Positions 9,524 through 18,188 of a stretch of DNA of 64,000 nucleotides are shown here, piece by piece. The notes below the pieces were generated by a model. The model made no database searches. It worked only from the letters and a program-made list of their open reading frames with translations, and was not told where the DNA came from. The DNA comes from Magnetospirillum sp. (GTDB taxonomy: Bacteria > Pseudomonadota > Alphaproteobacteria > CACIAM-22H2): assembly GCA_027532905.1 (NCBI GenBank), contig JAPZUA010000002.1:682001-746000 (forward strand), written 5' to 3'. Each line of letters opens with the position of its first letter. The first letter of the stretch is position 1. Position numbers and translations under genes: made by a program.

Positions 9524-10140
9524 AGCGGCTTGAATTGAACGAAGCCGGAGTGGCTCCCAATTTCATCGGCGCTTGGTCGCTTGAGCCCGATCCGATCTGC
9601 GGCGAACTTGTCGCGTTTTTCGAGGCCAATGCGAGCCGCCATCGCAGCGGGGCGATCGGGGGCGGCATTCTGCCCGACAGCAAAAAATCGATGGATCTCA
9701 CGATCCGGCCGCGCGATCTGGCGCGGCCAGACCATGCGCCAATGCGGCGCTATTTCGATCTGCTGTTCGGCTGCTACGCCGACTATCTCGCGCAATGGCC
9801 GTTTCTGGGCGAGTTGTTCCCCAGCGTCGCGATCGGCAGCTTCAACATCCAGCGCTATCTGCCGGGCGAGCATTTCGCGCGCGTGCATTGCGAGCGCACG
9901 ACACTGGCCTCGCTGCATCGTTCGCTTGCGTGGATGACGTATCTCAACGATGTTGCCGACGGCGGCGCGACGCGTTTCACGCATTACGGGCTTGCCGTGC
10001 AACCGCGCCGGGGTCAGACGCTGATCTGGCCCGCCGACTGGACGCATGCCCACGCCGGCGAGGTTCTGGGGAGCGGCGTCAAATATGTCGTGACAGGCTG
10101 GATGCATTTGGACATACCGACGGGCACAACGCCTCCATAA
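9520..10140 (+). CDS. 2-oxoglutarate/Fe(II)-dependent oxygenase (prolyl-hydroxylase-like)
   Basis: 206 residues. The iron-binding facial triad can be read as His and Glu in the VHCERTT segment plus the distal His in WTHAHAG; the 2-oxoglutarate-anchoring basic residue is probably Lys in GVKYVVTGWMHL. The segments YLNDVADGGATRFTHYG and RRGQTLIWPADWTH match a family of small stand-alone hydroxylases also found in phages and cyanobacteria, in which HxE replaces HxD. The GTG start overlaps the TPR gene stop (GTGA). The likely role is hydroxylation of a protein or small-molecule side chain in the cytoplasm. The substrate is unknown. Confidence 0.8.
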   Translation: MKRLELNEAGVAPNFIGAWSLEPDPICGELVAFFEANASRHRSGAIGGGILPDSKKSMDLTIRPRDLARPDHAPMRRYFDLLFGCYADYLAQWPFLGELFPSVAIGSFNIQRYLPGEHFARVHCERTTLASLHRSLAWMTYLNDVADGGATRFTHYGLAVQPRRGQTLIWPADWTHAHAGEVLGSGVKYVVTGWMHLDIPTGTTPP

Positions 10141-10151
10141 GGATTCCAGGA

Positions 10152-11183
10152 ATGACCAAGATATTGCAGACGACCGTCGCCGGGAGCTTGCCCAAGCCCG
10201 CCTGGCTTGCCGCCCCGCAGATGCTGTGGGCGCCATGGCGCCAGACCGGTGCCGTGCTGGCCGAAGCGCAGTGCGACGCGACGATGCTCGCGGTGCGCCT
10301 GCAACTCGGCGCCGGCATCGACATTCCGAGCGACGGCGAGCAGGCGCGCCAGCATTTCGTGCACGGGTTCCTGGCCGGGCTCGACGGCATCGATTTCGAA
10401 AACAAAGTCACGATGGGGATTCGCAACAACCGTTACGATGCCCAAGTGCCGCAGGTGATCGGTGCTCTGAAGCGCAAGCATTCGGTGCACGCGGCTGAAG
10501 CCAAAGCCGCGCGCGCAGCGACGACGGGCAAGATCAAATTCACGCTGCCGGGGCCGATGACGATCGTCGACACGATTGCCGACCGTTTCTACGGCGACCG
10601 CGTGAAGATGGCGATGGCTTTTGCCGAACTCTTGAATGAGGAAGCAAAGGAACTTGCGGCTCTGGGCATCGACACGATTCAGTTCGACGAACCGGCCTTC
10701 AACGTGTTTACCGACGAAGTGCTCGATTGGGGCATTCCGGCCTTGCTGCGCGCAGCCGAAGGTCTTACCTGCACGACCGCCGTGCATGTATGCTACGGCT
10801 ACGGCATCAAGGCCAACAACGATTGGAAAAAGACCTTGGGCGAGGAATGGCGCCAGTACGAGCGTATCTTCCCCGAGCTTGCCCGCAGCCCGATCAATCA
10901 GGTGAGCCTCGAGGTCGCGAACTCGCGCGTACCTATCGAGTTCATCGGCCTGCTTAAAGGCAAAGACGTGCTGGTCGGTTGCATCGACGTGGCGAGCGAT
11001 ACGGCCGAAACGCCGGAAGCGGTCGCCGCTACGATCCGACGTGCCATGGCCTATGTGGCGCCCGAACGGCTGTTTCCGTGCACGAATTGCGGCATGGCGC
11101 CGATGGCGCGCGATCTGGCGTATGCCAAGCTCGCTGCCTTGAGTGCTGGGGCCGCTTTGATGCGCAGCGAGATCGGCGCATGA
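10152..11183 (+). CDS. Core cobalamin-independent methionine synthase (MetE C-terminal domain type)
   Basis: 343 residues, matching the short single-domain (core MetE) form rather than the approximately 750-residue two-domain MetE. It starts TTVAGSLPKPAWL, as these enzymes do. The zinc-site elements VHVCYGYG (His-x-Cys) and FPCTNCGMAP (Cys) and the acidic IDTIQFDEPAF segment are present. It should transfer a methyl group to homocysteine; the methyl donor in core enzymes may be a corrinoid protein rather than methyl-folate. The ATG is preceded by AGGAATG-type purines. Its stop overlaps the next start (ATGA), so it is coupled to the SDR gene. Confidence 0.85.
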   Translation: MTKILQTTVAGSLPKPAWLAAPQMLWAPWRQTGAVLAEAQCDATMLAVRLQLGAGIDIPSDGEQARQHFVHGFLAGLDGIDFENKVTMGIRNNRYDAQVPQVIGALKRKHSVHAAEAKAARAATTGKIKFTLPGPMTIVDTIADRFYGDRVKMAMAFAELLNEEAKELAALGIDTIQFDEPAFNVFTDEVLDWGIPALLRAAEGLTCTTAVHVCYGYGIKANNDWKKTLGEEWRQYERIFPELARSPINQVSLEVANSRVPIEFIGLLKGKDVLVGCIDVASDTAETPEAVAATIRRAMAYVAPERLFPCTNCGMAPMARDLAYAKLAALSAGAALMRSEIGA

Positions 11184-11956
11184 TTGCCACCGGAAAGGCG
11201 CTGTTCGATCTCGCGGGCAAGACGGCGCTCGTGACCGGATCCTCGCGCGGGCTCGGCTTTGCCATGGCCCAGGGTTTGGCAGAGGCGGGCGCGCGCGTCG
11301 TGCTCAACGGTGTGTCGGCCGGGCATTTGGCCGCTGCACAGGCGCGCTTAAGTGCCGCCGGCTACGACGCGATCGCGGCGCGTTTCGACGTGACCGACGA
11401 GGCTGGCGTGGTCGCGGCGTTCGAGGGTTTCGATCGTGACGGCATTGCGGTCGATATCCTCATCAATAATGCCGGTATCAACATCCGGCGGCCGATCGTC
11501 GAGATGTCGACGGCCGATTGGCGGCGGATCATCGAGACCAACCTCACGGCCGCCTTCGTCGTCGGACGCGAGGCAGCCAAGCGCATGCTGCCGCGCAAAT
11601 CCGGAAAGATCGTCAATATCGGTTCGTTGTTGAGTTCGGCCGGGCGCGCGACGGTTGCCCCCTATGCGGCGGCCAAAGGCGGCATCAAACTTCTCACGCA
11701 GACTATGGCCGCCGAATGGGCGCAGCATGGGCTGCAGGCCAACGCGATCGGCCCGGGCTATATGCGCACCGACCTCAACCAGCCGCTGATGGACGATCCT
11801 GCGTTCGACGCTTGGGTCAAAGCACGCACGCCCGCACGCCGATGGGGCGAACCGCGCGAGCTGGTCGGGGCTGCTGTTTTTCTCTCCTCAGCCGCATCGG
11901 ATTTCGTGAATGGCCAGATCCTTTATGTGGATGGTGGGTTGCTCGCGGTCATGTGA
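11180..11956 (+). CDS. Short-chain dehydrogenase/reductase (gluconate 5-dehydrogenase-like)
   Basis: 258 residues, classical SDR. It has the cofactor motif TGSSRGLG near residue 18, NNAG, the catalytic Ser in NIGSLLSSAG, the YAAAKGG (YxxxK) motif, and the C-terminal GQILYVDGG. Closest in style to IdnO/gluconate 5-dehydrogenase or 3-ketoacyl-ACP reductase-like enzymes; the substrate cannot be read from sequence. The cofactor loop has no clear acidic residue, so NADP is possible. Coupled by ATGA overlap to the MetE-like gene, although no obvious pathway links them. Confidence 0.85.
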   Translation: MIATGKALFDLAGKTALVTGSSRGLGFAMAQGLAEAGARVVLNGVSAGHLAAAQARLSAAGYDAIAARFDVTDEAGVVAAFEGFDRDGIAVDILINNAGINIRRPIVEMSTADWRRIIETNLTAAFVVGREAAKRMLPRKSGKIVNIGSLLSSAGRATVAPYAAAKGGIKLLTQTMAAEWAQHGLQANAIGPGYMRTDLNQPLMDDPAFDAWVKARTPARRWGEPRELVGAAVFLSSAASDFVNGQILYVDGGLLAVM

Positions 11957-12148
11957 TCTTCAGAAACGGGCCCTTTTATCCTCATATTTCAAATTAATTT
12001 TGAATTTTAAAGTATTGAATATTATCAATAATATTGATTGATGTAGGGCTCAGTCGGTACTTCCTGGGGGCACTTTAACGCTCTCTTCACGCAACGCTGG
12101 TCATCTGCGCCGCCCCAACTCCACCGTCATCAGAACGGCGACCGCGCA
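11957..12148. promoter_or_regulatory. AT-rich intergenic island with two inverted repeats
   Basis: This 192-bp gap contains a strongly AT-rich stretch (about 11,985-12,045) in an otherwise GC-rich region. It includes TTCAAA/TTTGAA half-sites (11,988-12,004) and a perfect palindrome AATATTATCAATAATATT (12,018-12,035). It may hold the promoter of the following PAS gene or a protein-binding site. It lacks the GC stem of an intrinsic terminator. Confidence 0.4.
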
Positions 12149-12790
12149 ATGCCAGAGTCTCTTCGTGTCGAGTTGTTCCAAAGTGCGACGCATGCGCTCG
12201 CACCCGAACGCATCGCGCGCCGACACAAATGGCGCGACGAGGTGGCGCGCCTCGAATTGGCGGATATATCGGCCGCATTCAAGAACGGCGGCGCCGCAAC
12301 GCCCGAGCTCGTTTGGGGACCCGTCGCGAGCGACTGCGCCACATCGATCAACGGCTTTCTGATCGCGCACTGGTTCGATCTGGCGCCGGCAGAAGGCATT
12401 CCGCCGGTCACGGCGATCGACCCGTCGTTTTTCAAAGTCGCCCTTGGCTACGTGCATCTGCTCGAACCGATCGATGCAGGTGCTGATTTTCGCTATCGCG
12501 TCTTCGGCAGCCTGATTTCGTCCGTGTCCGGTTTCGACCTGACCGGCCACGAGATGACCGAATTCGACGCCAGCGACTATGTCGTCGATTTCGCCATCGC
12601 GGCATCGGGGGCGGTCATGGATCGCCGCCAGCCGCTGCTGACGCGGCGCGCGCCGCGCGGTGCGGCTCAAACCAACATGTGGGAACGGCTCGCATTGCCC
12701 TTTGCGGACAAAGAAGGGCGCATCCAGCGGCTTTTGATCGGCAATCTGCCGCTCAAGGCGGACGGCCAAGTGATCCGCCCGAATTTTTGA
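12149..12790 (+). CDS. PAS_5-type domain protein
   Basis: 213 residues, soluble. The central part (about residues 85-150), with VALGYVHLLEPIDAGADFRY and FGSLISSVSGFDLTGHEMTE, has the RY(R)xxGTxxxxxxGxDLTG pattern of the PAS_5 family, common and multiplied in Rhodospirillales. The C-terminal LPFADKEGRIQRLLIG fits the end of the same fold. No output domain is attached, so it may be a stand-alone sensor of an unidentified ligand. It lies downstream of the AT-rich island and is followed by the btaAB unit; a functional link is not evident. Confidence 0.7.
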   Translation: MPESLRVELFQSATHALAPERIARRHKWRDEVARLELADISAAFKNGGAATPELVWGPVASDCATSINGFLIAHWFDLAPAEGIPPVTAIDPSFFKVALGYVHLLEPIDAGADFRYRVFGSLISSVSGFDLTGHEMTEFDASDYVVDFAIAASGAVMDRRQPLLTRRAPRGAAQTNMWERLALPFADKEGRIQRLLIGNLPLKADGQVIRPNF

Positions 12791-12819
12791 GCGGTCGCAA
12801 CGGGATTTGCGTCGCAGAA

Positions 12820-12859
12820 GCGTCATCTTTCCACAATCGGCCTGTCATTTCGCATTCCT
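12820..12859 (+). promoter_or_regulatory. Candidate PHO box upstream of btaA
   Basis: A perfect CTGTCAT 7-mer lies at 12,842-12,848. Exactly 22 bp upstream is GCGTCAT (12,820-12,826, 5 of 7 matches), with weaker 7-mers in the 11-bp register between and after them (CCACAAT, CATTCCT). PhoB recognises CTGTCAT direct repeats with 11-bp spacing, and btaAB is PhoB-dependent in Sinorhizobium meliloti. Only one 7-mer is perfect, so this is a candidate. Confidence 0.35.
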
Positions 12860-12912
12860 ATCAAGGGAGGTCAGCCCCGCAACGAGTCGCAAAACAAGAC
12901 AGGCGCTTCCCC

Positions 12913-14169
12913 ATGTTGGCAGAACAACTCGAACATCGTCCGGCGACGCAGCGCAATATCGACCGGGCCGTGAAGCGCAGCCGCCTGCTCTCCAAAGAAG
13001 GGCTGCAGGAGCGCATGTTTGCGCGACTTTTTTCGGGTCTTGTCTACGCGCAGATTTGGGAAGATCCCGGCATCGATCTCGAGGCGCTGAACCTCGCACC
13101 GGGCGAAGATCTGATCGCCATCGCCTCGGGTGGCTGCAACGTTTTGAGCTACCTGACCGCCGACCCGGCCTCGGTCACGGCCGTCGATCTCAACGGCCAT
13201 CACGTGGCCCTCAATCGGCTGAAAATCGCGGGTGCGCGGCACTTGCCGGACCATGCGGCATTCTTCCGCTTCTTCGGCGCCGCCGACAGTCGCGAGAACA
13301 TGGCCGCCTACGATACGTATTTGCGCCCGCATCTCGACGAAGCCACGCGCCGCTATTGGGACCAGACCGATTGGCGCGGCCGTCGGCGCATCGCGCATTT
13401 CGCGGGCAACATCTACAAAAAGGGCCTGCTCGGGCGCTTCATCGGCGCGGGCCATCTGATCGCGCGCCTTTTCCGCAAGAATCCGCGCAAGATCCTGGCG
13501 GCGACGACGCTTGCCGAGCAGCGCGCAATCTTCGACGCCGAGATGCGGCCGATCTTCCGCTCGCGCCTCGTCTCGTTCCTTGCCGACAATCCTTCGTCGC
13601 TCTACGGCCTCGGCATTCCGCCCGCACAATACAAGTCGCTGCTGTCTTCGGCCCCTGCGGGCAAGGGCATGGCGGCCGTGCTCGAACAGCGGCTCGAACG
13701 GCTCGCCTGCGACTTTCCGATCCGCGAAAACTATTTCGCCTGGCAGGCTTTCGGGCGGCGCTATGCGGGCGACGCCGACAGCGCGGCCCCGCCTTATCTG
13801 GCGGCCGAGAATTTCGTGAAGGTTGCCGAACGCGCGCCGCGCGTCGATGTGCGGCACGCCAATCTGATCGACGTGCTCGAACAGGCCAAACCAGGCAGCT
13901 ACGACGCCTACGTGCTGCTCGATGCGCAAGATTGGATGACGGACGCCGTGCTCGACCGCCTGTGGCGGGCGATCCTGCACAGCGCCAAGCCCGGTGCGCG
14001 CGTGATCTTCCGCACGGCTGCCGAAGAGTCGCTGCTGCCGGGGCGGCTCGACGGCGAAATTCTGAGCCGCTTCGAGTACGACGCGGCGCGCTGCAAGGAA
14101 TGGACGCAGCGCGACCGCTCGGCGATCTATGGCGGTTTCCATCTCTATCGTCTGCGCGGCGTCGCCTGA
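12913..14169 (+). CDS. btaA: S-adenosylmethionine:diacylglycerol 3-amino-3-carboxypropyltransferase (BtaA)
   Basis: 418 residues, the usual BtaA length. It catalyses the first step of betaine-lipid (DGTS) synthesis, transfer of the aminocarboxypropyl group of SAM to diacylglycerol at the membrane. Family landmarks include LVYAQIWEDPGIDLEALNL, the SAM-site segment IASGGCNVLSYL, VTAVDLNGHHVALNRLK, and the C-terminal SYDAYVLLDAQDWM. I chose the ATG at 12,913 because it gives the family N-terminus; the strong AAGGGAGG upstream (about 12,863) is 40 bp away and has no start next to it. The stop shares one base with the btaB start. A possible PHO box lies upstream. Confidence 0.9.
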   Translation: MLAEQLEHRPATQRNIDRAVKRSRLLSKEGLQERMFARLFSGLVYAQIWEDPGIDLEALNLAPGEDLIAIASGGCNVLSYLTADPASVTAVDLNGHHVALNRLKIAGARHLPDHAAFFRFFGAADSRENMAAYDTYLRPHLDEATRRYWDQTDWRGRRRIAHFAGNIYKKGLLGRFIGAGHLIARLFRKNPRKILAATTLAEQRAIFDAEMRPIFRSRLVSFLADNPSSLYGLGIPPAQYKSLLSSAPAGKGMAAVLEQRLERLACDFPIRENYFAWQAFGRRYAGDADSAAPPYLAAENFVKVAERAPRVDVRHANLIDVLEQAKPGSYDAYVLLDAQDWMTDAVLDRLWRAILHSAKPGARVIFRTAAEESLLPGRLDGEILSRFEYDAARCKEWTQRDRSAIYGGFHLYRLRGVA

Positions 14170-14816
14170 TGTCGCAAGCACTTTCCAGCCATGCGGCGGC
14201 GATGGATCGCATCTATCGCTGGCAGCGCGCGTTCTACGACGTCACGCGCAAGCACTATCTTTTGGGCCGCGACCGTCTGATCGCCGATCTCGATCCGCCG
14301 CCGGGCGCAAACGTGCTCGAGATCGGCTGCGGCACCGGGCGCAATCTCATTCTCGCCGCCCGGCGCTATCCGCAAGCGCGCTTCTACGGGATCGATATCA
14401 GCCGGGCGATGCTGGCAACGGCCAACGCGTCGGTGCGCCGAGCGGGTCTGCAGTCGCGCATCGTGTTGGCGCAAGGCGATGCCTCGGCGTTCGACGCGGC
14501 TTCCCTGTTTGGCGTGGCGAAGTTCGAGCGCGTCTTTTGCTCCTACACGCTGTCGATGATCCCGCCCTGGCAGGCGGCGTTGGGGCAGGCGGCGCGCATC
14601 GTGTCGCCGGGCGGCACGTTGTCGGTCGTCGATTTCGGACGCATGGAGAACCTGCCGCGCTGGTTCAAAATGTCGATGCGCGCGTGGCTTGCCAAATTCT
14701 CGGTGACGCCGCGCGCCTCGCTCGGCGATGCGATGGTCCATCTCGATGGTTTCGCGACCGCATCCCATGATCTTTATCGCGGCTATGCGCATTACGTCGT
14801 CGCGCGTGCGCGCTAA
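14169..14816 (+). CDS. btaB: Betaine-lipid N-methyltransferase (BtaB)
   Basis: 215 residues, class I SAM-dependent methyltransferase with VLEIGCGTGRN (motif I), FYGIDISRAML and the post-motif CSYTLSMIPPW. Together with BtaA it would trimethylate diacylglyceryl-homoserine to DGTS, a phosphorus-free membrane lipid. The ATG overlaps the btaA stop (TGATG), a standard btaAB arrangement. The product call rests on the adjacency as much as on the methyltransferase fold, which alone is not substrate-specific. Confidence 0.88.
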   Translation: MSQALSSHAAAMDRIYRWQRAFYDVTRKHYLLGRDRLIADLDPPPGANVLEIGCGTGRNLILAARRYPQARFYGIDISRAMLATANASVRRAGLQSRIVLAQGDASAFDAASLFGVAKFERVFCSYTLSMIPPWQAALGQAARIVSPGGTLSVVDFGRMENLPRWFKMSMRAWLAKFSVTPRASLGDAMVHLDGFATASHDLYRGYAHYVVARAR

Positions 14817-14828
14817 TCGCCGGAATAT

Positions 14829-14890
14829 GTAATTTTACTAGATTTTCTGTTTTGAAGAGAGATACACTCTCCAAAACATAGTAAAATTAC
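14829..14890 (+). promoter_or_regulatory. Paired inverted-repeat sites upstream of zwf, candidate RpiR/HexR-type operator
   Basis: GTAATTTTACTA (14,829-14,840) and TAGTAAAATTAC (14,879-14,890) are perfect 12-bp inverted copies. Each is also internally dyadic (GTAA-N2-TTAC). Between them is a second imperfect stem, TGTTTTGAAGAG with CTCTCCAAAACA. The element ends 26 bp before the zwf ATG. HexR-type regulators bind TGTAAT...ATTACA-like palindromes before zwf/edd. It could also form a large hairpin that terminates btaB transcription. Confidence 0.45.
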
Positions 14891-14916
14891 TTTTCGAGCG
14901 GGGGCTTGGCGCGTCG

Positions 14917-16377
14917 ATGGCACAGATCATTCCGGTTGCTCCGTTCGATTACGTTGTGTTCGGCGGTACGGGCGATCTTGCGACCCGCAAATTGCTGCCG
15001 GCCTTGTTCCATCGCGATTACGACGGCCAGATCCCGGCGGAGGCGCGCATCTTTGCGATCTCGCGCAAGGATTTCGACGCACCGGCCTATGTCGCGTTCG
15101 TGAAGTCGGCGCTCGGTTCCAGTTTGGACGGCGCCGACGCCGCGGCCGTGTGGCAGCGATTTGCAGCACGCCTGCACCATGTGACGCTCGATGCCCAGAG
15201 CGATACTGGCTGGGAGCGGTTGCAAGCGGCATTGGGGCCGCCGAACGGCCATGTGCGCGTGTTCTATCTGGCGACGTCGCCGCAATTTTACGGCCCGATC
15301 GCGCGCCGTTTGGGGCAAGCGGGGCTTGCGGGCGGCGATGCGCGCCTCGTCGTCGAAAAGCCGATTGGCAGCGATCTTGCGAGTGCGCGCCGCATCAACG
15401 ACGACATCGGTGCCGTGTTCGCCGAGAGCCAGATTTACCGCATCGACCATTATCTCGGTAAAGAGGCGGTGCAGAATCTGATCGCGATGCGCTTTGCCAA
15501 CTCGCTGTTCGAGCCCTTGTGGAACTCGCTGTGGATCGACCATGTGCAGATCACGGTCGCCGAAACGGTCGGGCTCGAGGGACGTGCGGGCTATTACGAC
15601 ACGGCCGGTGCGGTGCGCGACATGGTGCAGAACCATTTGCTGCAGCTCACTTGCCTTGTCGCGATGGAACCGCCGCAGACGCTGAGTGCGGACGCGGTGC
15701 GCGACGAGAAGCTCAAGATATTGCGTGCCCTCGATGCGCTCGGCGACGGTGCGGTTGTGCGCGGCCAGTACGGGGCAGGGGCCATCGCCGGCGCGGCCGT
15801 GCCGGGCTATGCACAAGAGCTCGCCACGGGTGCGCCGAGCCGCACCGAGACCTTCGTGGCGATGCGCCTTGGAATTGCCAATTGGCGCTGGGCGGGCGTG
15901 CCGTTCTATTTGCGCACCGGCAAGCGCATGGCGCGCAAGACGTCCGAGATCGTCGTGCAGTTCAAGCCTGTGCCGCATTCGATCTTCGGAGCAGGGGCGG
16001 GCTTGCTTGCCAACCGCCTGGTCGTGCGCCTGCAACCCGACGAGGGCATCACGCTGCGCCTGATGACCAAAGAGCCCGGCCCCGGCGGCTTGCGCTTGCG
16101 CTCGGTGCCGCTCGATCTGAGCTTCGCCGATACGTTCTCGACCCGCTTTCCCGAGGCCTATGAGCGGCTGCTGATGGATGTTGTGCGCGGCAATCCCACT
16201 CTGTTTATGCGTCGCGACGAGGTCGAGGCGGCGTGGTCGTGGATTGGCCCTGCGATCCTCGCCTGGGAGCGCGGCAGCGAGGCGCCGAAGAGCTATGTCG
16301 CGGGCGGCTGGGGTCCGGCGGCGGCGACCGCTTTGATCGAGCGCGACGGCCGAACCTGGCACGAGGAGCTCGCCTGA
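14917..16377 (+). CDS. zwf: Glucose-6-phosphate 1-dehydrogenase
   Basis: 486 residues, normal length. Oxidises glucose-6-phosphate to 6-phosphogluconolactone with NAD(P). The cofactor motif [15 protein letters not shown] is at the N-terminus, VEKPIGSDL in the middle, and the substrate-site signature RIDHYLGKE is intact, as is FYLRTGKRM. It is the first gene of a zwf-edd-rpiR-greB run with overlapping ends, feeding the Entner-Doudoroff route. A 6-phosphogluconolactonase gene (pgl), often between zwf and edd, is absent here. Probably controlled by the RpiR-family regulator two genes downstream through the upstream GTAA/TTAC sites. Confidence 0.95.
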   Translation: MAQIIPVAPFDYVVFGGTGDLATRKLLPALFHRDYDGQIPAEARIFAISRKDFDAPAYVAFVKSALGSSLDGADAAAVWQRFAARLHHVTLDAQSDTGWERLQAALGPPNGHVRVFYLATSPQFYGPIARRLGQAGLAGGDARLVVEKPIGSDLASARRINDDIGAVFAESQIYRIDHYLGKEAVQNLIAMRFANSLFEPLWNSLWIDHVQITVAETVGLEGRAGYYDTAGAVRDMVQNHLLQLTCLVAMEPPQTLSADAVRDEKLKILRALDALGDGAVVRGQYGAGAIAGAAVPGYAQELATGAPSRTETFVAMRLGIANWRWAGVPFYLRTGKRMARKTSEIVVQFKPVPHSIFGAGAGLLANRLVVRLQPDEGITLRLMTKEPGPGGLRLRSVPLDLSFADTFSTRFPEAYERLLMDVVRGNPTLFMRRDEVEAAWSWIGPAILAWERGSEAPKSYVAGGWGPAAATALIERDGRTWHEELA

Positions 16378-18188
16378 TGGTCTATTCCGTCATCGCCGAC
16401 ATCACCGCCAAGATCGTCGCGCGCAGTGCCAAGAGCCGGGCGGCCTATTTGGCGCAGCTCGACAAACACGCGCAGCAGGGCCCGCGTCGTTTCGGTCTCG
16501 GCTGCGCCAATCTCGCACACGGCTTTGCCGCGTGCCCGAGCGACGACAAGGCGGCTCTCAAGGGCCAACCTGTGCCGAACATCGCGATCGTGTCGGCCTA
16601 CAACGACATGCTCTCGGCCCACCAACCGCTCGAAACCTATCCGGCCGCGATCAAGGAGGCGGTACGCGCGGCCGGTGCCGTGGCGCAATTTGCGGGTGGT
16701 GTACCCGCGATGTGCGACGGGGTCACGCAAGGTGCGCCCGGCATGGAATTGTCGCTGTTCAGCCGCGACACGATCGCGCTTTCGACCGCGATCGCACTGT
16801 CGCACGACATGTTCGATGCCGTGCTGTGTCTCGGCGTGTGCGACAAGATCGTGCCGGGGCTTGTGATGGGGGCACTCAGCTACGGCCATCTGCCGTGCAT
16901 CTTCATTCCCGCCGGTCCGATGACCTCGGGCCTCGGCAATTCCGAAAAGTCGCGCATTCGCCAGCTCTATGCCGAAGGCAAAGTCGATCGCGCGGCCCTG
17001 CTCGAAGCGGAATCGTCCGCCTATCATGGGCCGGGAACCTGCACCTTCTACGGCACTGCGAATTCGAACCAATTGCTGATGGAGGCCATGGGCCTGCATC
17101 TGCCCGGTGCGACCTTCCACAATCCGGGCACGCCGATGCGCGAGGCCTTCACGCGGGCCGCCGCCATGCGCGCGGTCGAACTTGCGAAGACCAAGACGCT
17201 GCCGATGGGCCGCATGATCGACGCGCGCTCGTTCGTGAACGCGATCGTGGCGTTGCTTGCGACCGGCGGATCGACGAACCACACGATCCATCTGATCGCG
17301 ATGGCGCGCGTGGCCGGCATCCAGCTCAATTGGGACGATTTCGACGCAGCCTCGCAGATCGTGCCGCTTTTGACGCGCATCTACCCAAATGGCTCGGCCG
17401 ACGTGAACCATTTCCAGGCGGCCGGCGGCATCGGATTCCTGATCCGCGAACTGCTTGCGGCCGGTCTTCTGCATGAAGACGTTGCGACCGTCGCAGGCCA
17501 AGGCTTGGGCGCCTACGCGACCGAAGCGCGGCTTGAGGCAGGCAATCTCGCTTGGGGGCCGTGTCCTGCCGCCAGTGCCGACGAAAAAGTGCTGCGCCCG
17601 GTCGCCCGGCCGTTCGACGCGCATGGCGGCCTCAAAACCCTGTCGGGCAATCTTGGGCGTGCGGTGGTCAAGGTCTCGGCCGTGGCACCCGCCCACCAGC
17701 GGATCGATGCGCCTGCGCGCGTGTTCGCAAGCCAGAAGGCGCTGCAGACGGCCTTCGACGCAGGCGAACTGGTTGGCGATTTCGTCGCGGTCGTGCGCTT
17801 CCAGGGCCCGCGCGCCAACGGCATGCCGGAATTGCACAAGCTCACGCCGGTCTTGGGCATTCTGCAGGATCGCGGCCAACGCGTAGCACTGCTCACCGAC
17901 GGGCGCATGTCAGGCGCTTCGGGCAAGGTTCTGGCGGCGATTCATCTGTCGCCCGAAGCAATGGCGGGCGGCTTGATCGCGCGCATTTGCGACGGCGACA
18001 GGATCCGGATCGACACGCAAGCCGGCACGATCGATTTGGACGTGTCGCAGGAAATATTGGCGGCACGCGTGCCCGCCACGGCTGAGCCTGGCAGTGATGT
18101 GGGCTACGGGCGCGAATTGTTCGGCGGGTTTCGCCAACTCGTCGGATCGGCCGACCAAGGTGCGAGCATCGTCGCTCCATGCATGTGA
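16377..18188 (+). CDS. edd: 6-phosphogluconate dehydratase
   Basis: 603 residues, the family's usual size. It converts 6-phosphogluconate to KDPG, the committed Entner-Doudoroff step. Iron-sulfur-cluster and active-site signatures of the IlvD/Edd family are present: [24 protein letters not shown] and [23 protein letters not shown] sits in the C-terminal part. The ATG overlaps the zwf stop by one base. The final codons overlap the start of the RpiR regulator by 10 bp. KDPG aldolase (eda) is not in the window. Confidence 0.95.
   Translation: MVYSVIADITAKIVARSAKSRAAYLAQLDKHAQQGPRRFGLGCANLAHGFAACPSDDKAALKGQPVPNIAIVSAYNDMLSAHQPLETYPAAIKEAVRAAGAVAQFAGGVPAMCDGVTQGAPGMELSLFSRDTIALSTAIALSHDMFDAVLCLGVCDKIVPGLVMGALSYGHLPCIFIPAGPMTSGLGNSEKSRIRQLYAEGKVDRAALLEAESSAYHGPGTCTFYGTANSNQLLMEAMGLHLPGATFHNPGTPMREAFTRAAAMRAVELAKTKTLPMGRMIDARSFVNAIVALLATGGSTNHTIHLIAMARVAGIQLNWDDFDAASQIVPLLTRIYPNGSADVNHFQAAGGIGFLIRELLAAGLLHEDVATVAGQGLGAYATEARLEAGNLAWGPCPAASADEKVLRPVARPFDAHGGLKTLSGNLGRAVVKVSAVAPAHQRIDAPARVFASQKALQTAFDAGELVGDFVAVVRFQGPRANGMPELHKLTPVLGILQDRGQRVALLTDGRMSGASGKVLAAIHLSPEAMAGGLIARICDGDRIRIDTQAGTIDLDVSQEILAARVPATAEPGSDVGYGRELFGGFRQLVGSADQGASIVAPCM

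Noticed and set aside
12018-12035. Intrinsic terminator after the SDR gene
   Set aside because: The palindrome is almost entirely A/T and has no GC stem, so a stable RNA hairpin is unlikely.
12149-14816. Phage or transposon boundary near the AT-rich island
   Set aside because: No integrase, transposase, tRNA or direct repeats were seen; flanking genes have normal composition.
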